Position numbers and translations under genes: made by a program. This document shows positions 40,002-47,607 of a DNA stretch of 64,000 nt, in pieces. Every line of letters starts with the position of its first letter. The stretch's first letter is position 1. Origin of the DNA: an uncultured Agathobacter sp. (lineage in GTDB: Bacteria > Bacillota > Clostridia > Lachnospirales > Lachnospiraceae); assembly GCA_910587655.1 (NCBI GenBank), contig CAJUND010000003.1:124001-188000 (forward strand), given 5' to 3'. A model generated the notes under the pieces. That model had not been told where the DNA came from. It did not search any database and saw only the letters and a list, made by a program, of their open reading frames with translations.

Positions 40002-41168
40002 TTAAATCTGCCGGTACAGATTTCCAACCGAGGTAATCTCCTCCATCATACACATCTCTTTAAATTCATCAGCATTTTCTTCCGAATGCTCGACTTCCTT
40101 TGAAAAAATCCGTGCAATATCAATACGGTCTGCAATGGTAAACTGCTTTTTCTCATACCACCGCACCACATCCATGTCACGAATCACAAGCGTTGCCGTG
40201 ACCGCCAGCTTTGCATATGACAATATATCAAAATCATAGACTGCATTCATCAGATAGCGGAATACAAAATATACCAGCAGATGTTCATAACCGTCCGGCT
40301 GGCAGTCCGGTGAATTTACATACGCCCTTACCATTCCTGCATAAGTATCCTCTGTAAACAGCTCTTCAAACTGCTTTTTGATATGAACCCACTCCTCATC
40401 CAGTACTTCCATATCCCGAAAAACTGCAAATCGCTCCCTGAAATCCTCATACCGAAACTCTTCTGCCGGAAGATTTCCGGTATCCGGTTCCCATGCCTGC
40501 CCGCATTCTTCTAAAATCCTGCTGTCTCCATGTGCCTGGTACTGGTTTGTAATATTCTGTGCATATTCTGCCCACAAAAGGAAACGGCACATCCGTTCCC
40601 GGACAGGATGCTGTCTCTCCTGCAGGATTTCAAAGGCTTTTTTCTGCACCTTCTCCATAAAGGCAATATAACTGCCATCCTCTCCGTCATCCGGTTCTTC
40701 TATGGTTTCTTCCCCGCAGTCCGGTGTATCATGCATTTCAAGCTCCGTAAACCGCACCGGTGACTCCTGCTGAAATACCATCCGTCCTGCCTCTTCGCAG
40801 GAAAGGCTGAGTCCTTTCTGCATCACGTTGCCATATAACAGCAAAAAGCGCGGATACTCCGTGCATACTTCACACAGTGCCTCCTCGCCCAATGCTGTAT
40901 AGAGATCACATAAATTTTCATCGTTTAACATGGCACAGCGTTTACCAGGAGATTTGCCCGTGCCTGTAGTCTGCAGACAGAAACGGTATCCCCCGTCCGC
41001 TTCATACATATTTGCCTTAAGAAACTCTCCAAATTCCCCTTCACAGCTCTGATAATAGTCATATGACCCTTCATCAATATCAATCTCCCATCCCGCACAA
41101 CAGCTGTCATTACAGCGGTCTGCGATGCAGGAAAAATCTGTATAATACTCCGGTACACGTAAAATCAC
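40002..41168 (-). CDS. FliB-like lysine N-methylase
   Basis: 388 residues from a GTG overlapping the preceding stop (GTGA), with AAGGGGC upstream. The N-terminus has the FliB cysteine pattern: YYTDFSCIADRCNDSCCAGW, then CAMLNDENLCDLY and CEVCTEYPRF. FliB in Salmonella methylates lysines of flagellin and is thought to carry an iron-sulfur cluster. No flagellar gene is seen in the window. Here it ends an operon with cohesin, dockerin and sortase genes, so its target could be a surface protein (inference). Confidence 0.8.
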   Translation of the reverse strand: MILRVPEYYTDFSCIADRCNDSCCAGWEIDIDEGSYDYYQSCEGEFGEFLKANMYEADGGYRFCLQTTGTGKSPGKRCAMLNDENLCDLYTALGEEALCEVCTEYPRFLLLYGNVMQKGLSLSCEEAGRMVFQQESPVRFTELEMHDTPDCGEETIEEPDDGEDGSYIAFMEKVQKKAFEILQERQHPVRERMCRFLLWAEYAQNITNQYQAHGDSRILEECGQAWEPDTGNLPAEEFRYEDFRERFAVFRDMEVLDEEWVHIKKQFEELFTEDTYAGMVRAYVNSPDCQPDGYEHLLVYFVFRYLMNAVYDFDILSYAKLAVTATLVIRDMDVVRWYEKKQFTIADRIDIARIFSKEVEHSEENADEFKEMCMMEEITSVGNLYRQI

Positions 41169-41482
41169 GACGTCTGCCCCTTTTCCTTATGTTTCTTCAT
41201 CCGTTCTGACATAATGGATTCCCAGTCCGGATCCTCATCTCCCTTAAAATAATTATATCCTATATACCCAAGACACCAGATAAATCCCGTAAGCGTTGTG
41301 GAAAACAATATTTTTATCCCGCATGCGAGTACAAGTGTCACCGAAAGTTCCCCGGCAATACACGCCGCAAACAACTGATGCAGCGGAATACACAGCATTT
41401 TCCAAAGTCCGTAATAAGCAGCACAAATAACACCGGTCATATAACAGCTAAACCCGATAACCATGCATATACGTCTTTTCAT
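41165..41482 (-). CDS. Small membrane protein of unknown function
   Basis: 105 residues with three hydrophobic segments (about 5-25, 35-58, 60-78) and a charged tail DPDWESIMSERMKKHKEKG. AAGGAGTG precedes the ATG, which overlaps the nrdG stop; its stop overlaps the FliB-like start. Not recognised as a known family. Confidence 0.65.
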   Translation of the reverse strand: MKRRICMVIGFSCYMTGVICAAYYGLWKMLCIPLHQLFAACIAGELSVTLVLACGIKILFSTTLTGFIWCLGYIGYNYFKGDEDPDWESIMSERMKKHKEKGQTS

Positions 41483-42003
41483 ACGTCACACTCCTTAATC
41501 ACCTTATTGTTTTTTATTGTTTCTTTCAGGTTTATCATCCGCTGGTTGCATGAACCGCGGAATTTCAATGAGATATCATACAGCTCCTGCCGGAACGGTC
41601 CGTCCACAAGCACATCTATCATGGAAAGCAGCTCATCGGTATCCTCCGTGTGTTTCCTTCCCCCGGCAACCAGGTCCTTATCATAAATATACCCGGTAAA
41701 TGCCCAGACATTCTTATCTGGATATGCCTTTTTTAACTTTCTCATAAATGCAAGAAGAGCCTTCTGATTTTCTTCTTCAAACGGCTCTCCACCCAGCAGG
41801 GTAATTCCTTCTATATATTCCGGTTCCAGGGAATCAATGACTTCCTGCTGCATTCGCTCATCAAACAATTCCCCGTATCCAAAATCCCATGTCTGCGGCT
41901 GAAAACAACCGTCGCAGGCATTCCTGCAGCCGGAAACGAACAGGACTGTACGGCAGCCCGGTCCGTTTGCCACGTCACAGTATTTTATTCCTGCGTAATT
42001 CAT
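41479..42003 (-). CDS. nrdG: Anaerobic ribonucleoside-triphosphate reductase activating protein
   Basis: 174 residues, standard length. Radical SAM cluster motif CRNACDGC in FVSGCRNACDGCFQPQTW, then ITLLGGEPFEE and WAFTGYIYD. NrdG uses SAM to generate the glycyl radical on NrdD so that dNTPs can be made without oxygen. NrdD is not in this window. The ATG overlaps the cohesin gene stop and the end overlaps the next gene, so it is embedded in the surface-protein operon. Confidence 0.92.
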   Translation of the reverse strand: MNYAGIKYCDVANGPGCRTVLFVSGCRNACDGCFQPQTWDFGYGELFDERMQQEVIDSLEPEYIEGITLLGGEPFEEENQKALLAFMRKLKKAYPDKNVWAFTGYIYDKDLVAGGRKHTEDTDELLSMIDVLVDGPFRQELYDISLKFRGSCNQRMINLKETIKNNKVIKECDV

Positions 42004-42938
42004 ACACGTTTCTTCTTTCCTAATACTTTCATGCAGACTGTAGATACTGCAAGAAACAGAACGATTGCCCCGCCAAAAGCAAACCGTAAACTGAATGCCC
42101 CTGTCTTCGGAGTAGAATCCACCGGCTTTTTTCCACTGGTGGAAGAACCGCCGCTACTTCCACCCGATGCACCAGGCTTCTGTGTTGGATTCTGCGTTGG
42201 GTTCTGAGTCGGGTTTTGTGTTGGATTCTGCGTTGGGTTCTGAGTCGGGTTTTGTGTTGGATTCTGTGTATTCTGACTCGGATTCTGTGTCTGACTCGTC
42301 TGCGAATTCTGGCTGTTGTTCTGTGTCGGTGATGTCTGACTGCCTCCCGTCGGATTCTGCGTTGGGTTCTGAGTCGGGTTCTGTGTTGGATTCTGAGTCG
42401 GGTTTTGTGTTGGATTCTGGGTCGGGTTCTGTGTAGTCTGCCCTGCCCCGGCCTCAATACGGGTTGCCACATTAACCGCCTGGTAATTGGCATCTGTAAC
42501 CTCGCGTACCGTAGGAGTTACCGGCATCGTCGTATACGCCTGCCGTACTGTAAAATTAACCGTGGCAATCACCTCATTACCGCTGTAACTCTGTCCCATA
42601 ATGCAGGAAACATTAACAGACTTTTTTCCATTCCCGTCATCTATATCATTTGCCATCGTCATGTTATTGTTTGAATTAGACGTAATCGAATTTGCAAAAG
42701 TGGTTCCCGTATAAGACAGATAATTCGGATCATACCCTACTCTTGCTGCAAACGTAGAAATTGTCGGGTTATTTGACACAACCAGCCGCACTGATACCGT
42801 ATCGCCTGCCTTGGCATTATCTGTCGTTCCAAATGTAAGATTCATTGTGCTCCCGGCATGTGCCGTCTCAGGTACTGCACACAAAAGCAGTGCCACCAGC
42901 ATACAGATTCCTATGATTTGTTTTTTTAAATTCTTCAT
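42000..42938 (-). CDS. Wall-anchored cohesin-domain protein (TPKTG)
   Basis: 312 residues. Signal peptide (about 1-28, ending near AHAG) and one cohesin-like domain (about 30-165). Its first strands read AKAGDTVSVRLVVSNNPTIS and RVGYDPNYLSYTG, and later VNFTVRQ, the usual cohesin pattern of calcium-independent beta strands. Next comes a low-complexity linker of TQNP repeats (about 170-255). The sorting signal is TPKTGAF, then a hydrophobic helix and KKKRV. It should display a single cohesin on the wall. A sortase B lies eight bases upstream and a dockerin protein beyond that. Confidence 0.8.
   Translation of the reverse strand: MKNLKKQIIGICMLVALLLCAVPETAHAGSTMNLTFGTTDNAKAGDTVSVRLVVSNNPTISTFAARVGYDPNYLSYTGTTFANSITSNSNNNMTMANDIDDGNGKKSVNVSCIMGQSYSGNEVIATVNFTVRQAYTTMPVTPTVREVTDANYQAVNVATRIEAGAGQTTQNPTQNPTQNPTQNPTQNPTQNPTQNPTGGSQTSPTQNNSQNSQTSQTQNPSQNTQNPTQNPTQNPTQNPTQNPTQNPTQNPTQKPGASGGSSGGSSTSGKKPVDSTPKTGAFSLRFAFGGAIVLFLAVSTVCMKVLGKKKRV
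42177..42436 (-). repeat. Coding tandem repeats (TQNP linker)
   Basis: Twelve-base units encoding Thr-Gln-Asn-Pro, in two blocks separated by a Ser/Thr/Gln-rich stretch. Codon use alternates between units, giving a partial 24-base periodicity. Copy number may vary by slippage. Confidence 0.85.
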
Positions 42939-42946
42939 CCTTCGAC

Positions 42947-43996
42947 CTATATCCTTTTTGCTATTACAACAAGTCTCCCATTGTCCACTGTATATTCACA
43001 GGTAGACAACATAATTGTAGTGTCTCCATACCGCAGATGCTCTCCGGTATCATAAAGACTGTTTTCCCTGATAAAATCCAGAAGGTCCTGAAACTCCCCA
43101 CGGTTCTTGTAATTATGGAACCAGTAATACCGGAATCCGTATTCGTCCTCCTGCTTCACACGCGTCTGAACCACAGCCACAATCTGATACAGCCCTGTTT
43201 CGTGAAGCGTATCAAACTCAATTGTCTGGTGCTTCTGGTAAAAATTCTGGTCCTGATACTTATCAAGATCCCCGAACTGGGTTCTGTCGTTCATATTGTG
43301 GCCAAAAATCACAAGATTTTTGTCCAGCGGTGATATGCTGGAATCCGCTGCAATAAACAGCGCACCCCTGTTATCCGTCTTGCCTTCAAAGTTGTGTTTC
43401 AGGTAATATTCCTTGCCTGTCCTGTCCTGCATAACAGGATAGTCAATAGAAGTACCATCCACTTTCAGCCATCCGACAACATCCGGATACATACTATATA
43501 ATATAACATACTGGTCTAAAATTGCAACCTTATCCGTGTTTTTTTTATCATTTTCGTCAGATTTTTTTAAATGTATCCGTTCCTGCCGGATGTATTCAAG
43601 AACAGCATCCTCTTTTGCCTCCTTAATCTGCAGGTAAAGAAGCGCTGCCAACAACACAACCGCCATAGCCAGAAAAGAAACTGCAACTCTTTTGCATACT
43701 TTCTCTATCGTTCGTCTATGGCGGTTCTTGCTTGTGCGGCCGGAAAGCGCTGACAGAAAAGAATCGCCCACCCATGTGGAAAATACCCTTCCATTTTTCA
43801 GCCTCTGGTAAAGCGTCTGGTTTGCTTCTTCATCTTCCAGATTATTTTCGGCACAAATATTCTCAATTTCCTTTATATCCCGCAGGTACAAATCGTCTGT
43901 ATCAGAAAAGACAGCCGGTTCCGCAGAAGGACTGCTCCCTCCTGCGGACTGGCTTTTGTACAAATGGGGATATTTATTTTTATTTTTTTCGCTCAT
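42947..43996 (-). CDS. srtB: Class B sortase, second copy
   Basis: 349 residues. A long cytosolic N-terminus (about 100 residues) with an unrelated acidic segment (IKEIENICAENNLEDEEANQ) precedes the membrane helix (about 105-127). The sortase domain has histidine in VIFGHNMNDRT, cysteine in IMLSTCEYT and arginine in NGRLVVIA. It differs clearly from the sortase at 26900-27817. Located between the cohesin and dockerin genes with gaps of 8 and 13 bases, it probably anchors the TPKTG cohesin protein. Confidence 0.87.
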   Translation of the reverse strand: MSEKNKNKYPHLYKSQSAGGSSPSAEPAVFSDTDDLYLRDIKEIENICAENNLEDEEANQTLYQRLKNGRVFSTWVGDSFLSALSGRTSKNRHRRTIEKVCKRVAVSFLAMAVVLLAALLYLQIKEAKEDAVLEYIRQERIHLKKSDENDKKNTDKVAILDQYVILYSMYPDVVGWLKVDGTSIDYPVMQDRTGKEYYLKHNFEGKTDNRGALFIAADSSISPLDKNLVIFGHNMNDRTQFGDLDKYQDQNFYQKHQTIEFDTLHETGLYQIVAVVQTRVKQEDEYGFRYYWFHNYKNRGEFQDLLDFIRENSLYDTGEHLRYGDTTIMLSTCEYTVDNGRLVVIAKRI

Positions 43997-44009
43997 CTGG
44001 CCTCTGCAC

Positions 44010-45605
44010 TTATTTCACGGAATGCGGCAATGACGGTACTGAAGGATCACCATTATAATATTTGATGATAAGAACCGCATCTACAAGATTGACCTGTCCG
44101 GACTGGTCAACATCTGCCCTTTTCAGCTGGTCATCCGTCAGCCCGGAGTTCGGCTCCTGGTTATAATAACGCAGTATCATGGTGGCATCAATCAGGTTGA
44201 CTTTTCCATCTCCGCTGACATCACCGAACGGAACCAGATGTTCCACAAATTTTACGGCAATCTCTTTAGTATTTCCGCTTCCTCCGGCAATACTTGTGTT
44301 CATTTCAATTCTTCCCGGATCACTGCTGTCGTTTTTGTCCTTATATTTTGCGTTTGCAGGGTCTGACTGGGTTACCACGTCCACCAGCTCTGTATATATT
44401 GTTGTTGAACTGCTTGTATTAATACGGTTTTTATTTGCTTCATTCACCTTAAATGTCAGAAGCATCAAATCCCCGGAAAGCTTGATATTTGTATTGGAAA
44501 TCACAGATACCGTTACCTTCCTCCATGCTTTCTCCCCGGCGTGTCCAGTCGGAGGCTCTGCATTCACCGGTCCGGTGATTTCCCGGATACTGATATATGC
44601 TGATGCCTGGTTTGTAAGAACACTGGATAAATCCGGTGTCAGATAATCCGAATCATACAAATAGCTGAGCGTAAATCCATTGTATCCGTCATCTTTTTTT
44701 ACACTGACCGGAATCTCTGCCTTCATGGTTTCATTTTCATCAAGCGAAACCTTAAGTACATCATTTCCACCCTCTGTTGCATTTCCGCTTACGGAAAGTT
44801 CAAAATTTCTCTTTCCGTACATGTTGTTTGCCAGTGTACATGCTGCCGGGTCTGTCTGTACTTTCAGGTCGTTCGTTCCGGAGCCTTCTACTGTAATACC
44901 ATGTGATCCGTCTTCCACAGGATCCCCTGTAGCATCGTCAATTCCATTGCTTGCTGCCTTATACTGAACAATAATCTTATTATTAACCGCTTCCTTGACA
45001 CGCAGGGAAATAATAAATATATTTGTTCCCGCTTTAATATCCTCTCCCTCTGTCTGCGGATAACGGTTTGCTGTCAGGCGGTTGGTTGTCTGTGACCATC
45101 CGATTGTCCATTCATCTGCCACTGCTGTCGGATCATCCGGATCCACCGGACCCAGATCCCTTTTTAAAGGTCGAGAACTGTTCTTTGTTTTTGATTTCAG
45201 CAGGTCTGATTTCACATCACTCTGACTGATTACCTGGAAAAAATCTGTATTATACTGAAATTCGCCTTCTATTTTAAGTACTTTGTCCAGATCCTTGGCT
45301 GCTTTAACTGCAACCTTTAACCGGTCGCCAACCTCCAGTCTTGCCGGCCAGCTGTCACCGCTCTTTGAAGGTGATGCAATCTGCTTGCCATTGAAATCAG
45401 TCGCTTCCAGAACAACAGTTTCCAGCATTCCATTATCCACTTCTGCATCCTTGATATTTGTGTTGCCAGGTGAAGGGTCAACTGGTATGACATCTGCTGC
45501 CCACGCCACACTTGGACCTGCTCCTGTAATTGGCGCCGCAATTACAAGAGCCAGTGCAAATGCACCTATCCGCTTCCATACATTTTTCATTTTACCTGTC
45601 CTCAT
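44010..45605 (-). CDS. Secreted cohesin-like/dockerin protein
   Basis: 531 residues. AAGGAGA precedes the ATG at 45605 with ten-base spacing; an ATG five codons on is an alternative. Signal peptide (about 1-36, ending SVAWAAD). Two beta-rich cohesin-like modules follow (about 80-235 and 280-455). The C-terminus is a type I dockerin with two calcium-loop repeats: GDVSGDGKVNLIDATMILRY and ADVDQSGQVNLVDAVLIIKY. Dockerins bind cohesins tightly. With a wall-anchored cohesin encoded two genes downstream, this protein is its natural candidate ligand. No carbohydrate-active domain is seen. Confidence 0.82.
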   Translation of the reverse strand: MRTGKMKNVWKRIGAFALALVIAAPITGAGPSVAWAADVIPVDPSPGNTNIKDAEVDNGMLETVVLEATDFNGKQIASPSKSGDSWPARLEVGDRLKVAVKAAKDLDKVLKIEGEFQYNTDFFQVISQSDVKSDLLKSKTKNSSRPLKRDLGPVDPDDPTAVADEWTIGWSQTTNRLTANRYPQTEGEDIKAGTNIFIISLRVKEAVNNKIIVQYKAASNGIDDATGDPVEDGSHGITVEGSGTNDLKVQTDPAACTLANNMYGKRNFELSVSGNATEGGNDVLKVSLDENETMKAEIPVSVKKDDGYNGFTLSYLYDSDYLTPDLSSVLTNQASAYISIREITGPVNAEPPTGHAGEKAWRKVTVSVISNTNIKLSGDLMLLTFKVNEANKNRINTSSSTTIYTELVDVVTQSDPANAKYKDKNDSSDPGRIEMNTSIAGGSGNTKEIAVKFVEHLVPFGDVSGDGKVNLIDATMILRYYNQEPNSGLTDDQLKRADVDQSGQVNLVDAVLIIKYYNGDPSVPSLPHSVK

Positions 45606-45656
45606 TTCTCACAATCTCCTTCCATGGTACGTAAATCATCCCTGAAATACAGTTCT

Positions 45657-45684
45657 AGTGTATGTTATCGGCAGACACTGTCCA
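45657..45684 (-). promoter_or_regulatory. Possible promoter of the dockerin-sortase-cohesin operon
   Basis: Minus strand TGGACA (45679-45684), 16-base spacer, TACACT (45657-45662), about 50 bases before the dockerin gene. Weak -10, so tentative. Confidence 0.35.
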
Positions 45685-45770
45685 CTTCTTAACCAAATCC
45701 TCTAAATTTAATCCGGAAAAATTTGGAGTGGTTTTATTCTGCCTTTTTAATGTCCAGCTATCTTATATTA

Positions 45771-46652
45771 TCACAGTTTTCCAGTTTTTACAAGCTGTTC
45801 CACCGTTTCTGTTTCAAGACCGGAGTATTCTGCAACTTCTGCCGTTGCCAGCCTGCCATCCCGCAGCATGCGAAGGGCTATTTTAACTCTTTCTTCTTCT
45901 CGTCCTTCTTCTCGTCCTTCTTCTCTGCCCTCTTCCCTGCTGTCAGCGCGTTCCAGCATCAGCTGTCTGTCAAAGGTATAATCCAGCTTCATCACTTTTA
46001 CCACCTCCGTGCGGTGCTCCATAAGAAATTCCCGCAGCACGTCCTCCCTGATACAGCGGTCAATTGCCAGCTCTATGGCATGCTCCAGTTCCATGTATTC
46101 AGGTTCCCTGAGGAACTCCCGTACATAATCCACAAAAGTCATATACTCCCTTAAAAAGGTACATTTTTCAAGAAGCTCCCTGTTTTTTCCATAATTGATA
46201 TTGTACACCCGGCAGGTCAGTTCCAGTTCCGGGTTTTCCATCGGACGTTCATACGCGTCCGAAAGTTTCAGGTCATACTGCTCCGGCTGTTCCTCGTCCC
46301 CGTTATAGAATACGGCAAACCGGGGCGTCGGGATTTTTACCAGTTTGCGCCCGTATATATTTCTTTCCTTGATTCTGCTCCCCAGAATGCTGGAAAGGTA
46401 GACCAGGCTGCGTACCGGCATATTGGGGCATACGCTTGACTGGTGTTCATAAATGCTCAGGCTCATGTCCAGCACGAAGGAGGCGTCATTGCGCACTGTC
46501 AGGGAAACACCCCGGTCCATCGTGCAGATTTCCACCTCCCCCGGGTCTGCATAGTCCGAGTGGTTGACCGCATTGTACAGTTCCAGCGCATTTCCCCTGT
46601 CCTCCATCAGCATTGCAAACACGTCACTTTTGTATTCTCTGTTTCCTGCCAT
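45771..46652 (-). CDS. Rpn-family (PD-(D/E)XK) recombination-promoting nuclease/putative transposase
   Basis: 293 residues from the ATG at 46652 (GGGAGGAAACGAT); the open frame extends 82 codons further but lacks a start signal. The N-terminal YKSDVFAMLMEDRGNALELYNAV and MDLSLSIYEHQSS-like text match the Rpn/PDDEXK_2 group as found in Lachnospiraceae, often in many copies per genome. The C-terminal half holds a triplicated REEG motif (REEGREEGREEGREEE) and a helix-turn-helix-like tail. The family members tested in E. coli promote RecA-independent recombination. Confidence 0.75.
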   Translation of the reverse strand: MAGNREYKSDVFAMLMEDRGNALELYNAVNHSDYADPGEVEICTMDRGVSLTVRNDASFVLDMSLSIYEHQSSVCPNMPVRSLVYLSSILGSRIKERNIYGRKLVKIPTPRFAVFYNGDEEQPEQYDLKLSDAYERPMENPELELTCRVYNINYGKNRELLEKCTFLREYMTFVDYVREFLREPEYMELEHAIELAIDRCIREDVLREFLMEHRTEVVKVMKLDYTFDRQLMLERADSREEGREEGREEGREEERVKIALRMLRDGRLATAEVAEYSGLETETVEQLVKTGKL

Positions 46653-46903
46653 ATCGTTTCCTCCCTGCATGTAAATATTTCGCAGGAAATCTGGCTGGTA
46701 AGATGAAACACAGACCGGCATGCCCGGTTTCTCCCGTCGGTTTCCTGCTTTAATTGTAAATAGGTGATAATAAAAGCATGAATTTTCGGGATTTGTTTTT
46801 ATCAGTCCTGTGAATTGGAAAACGGATTCCAATATGATTTGTTCCATATGAAAATAATGCTTTGTCTGAATTGTAGCACCCTGACGGGGAAAATACAAGT
46901 TTT

Positions 46904-47593
46904 TTACAGCAGACCGTAATTTTTCCTGTTAATATTCAGAACCGGCATAATATCCCCGTCATCAAACATATCAAGCAGCTCGTCCAGGGAATGCTGCATT
47001 TTATATTCCAGCTCCTCCTGGTAAATCGGAAACATCTGGTAGAAGTTGATTTTTTTCCCGGTACTTAACCGCAAATCCAGATTTTCGTATAACAGATTGC
47101 AGGCGCTTAACAGCATCACCGTGTTAAGCTTTGTATTTCCTGCAAACGGTTCATGGTTTTCATCCCCGTGAACGGTATGTCCGAACCCAAGCCATGTATC
47201 ACACTGAAGCGGCAGCCTGCCTAATATTTTCATATAGCGGACAGGCCAGTAATCTTCTTCTTTTTGTGATTTCAGATTCCAGTCCGGCGGCAGATACAGA
47301 ACCAGTTCTGCATGTTCCAGCTCCTGGTCCTTCAGGTCCTCCGGCACATTCATGGCATACGCGCCCATTCCCATGGTAACCAGCTTATAGTAATTATCCT
47401 CCGGCGTCGGCGGCACCATGATAATATCCAGATGAATATCCGGTGAAACAATTTCATGAAGCACCTGGTCATACTCTCCGTAGTTTTTCTGGATATAACT
47501 TTCATACTCGTCCAGTTCCTGTTCTGTATACAGATACATGCCATCCGGGGATGATTTGTCTTTTTTTGCTTTCAGCCTGCTGAATAAGCCCAT
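46904..47593 (-). CDS. Suppressor-of-fused (SUFU) domain protein
   Basis: 229 residues, AGAAGGAGAAC before the ATG. The SUFU-like core is recognised by VSPDIHLDIIMVPPTPEDNY, KLVTMGMGAYAMNV, HAELVLYLPPDWNL and FGHTV. Bacterial SUFU-domain proteins are widespread, and some are immunity proteins of polymorphic toxins. The gene follows the hydrogenase/chemoreceptor fusion by 14 bases and is probably co-transcribed. No toxin gene is adjacent, so the role is open. Confidence 0.8.
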   Translation of the reverse strand: MGLFSRLKAKKDKSSPDGMYLYTEQELDEYESYIQKNYGEYDQVLHEIVSPDIHLDIIMVPPTPEDNYYKLVTMGMGAYAMNVPEDLKDQELEHAELVLYLPPDWNLKSQKEEDYWPVRYMKILGRLPLQCDTWLGFGHTVHGDENHEPFAGNTKLNTVMLLSACNLLYENLDLRLSTGKKINFYQMFPIYQEELEYKMQHSLDELLDMFDDGDIMPVLNINRKNYGLL

Positions 47594-47607
47594 TTGTTCT
47601 CCTTCTG

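Noticed and set aside
42177..42436. CRISPR-like periodic sequence
   Set aside because: The short units are in frame, encode TQNP and have no unique spacers; it is a coding repeat in a wall-spanning linker.
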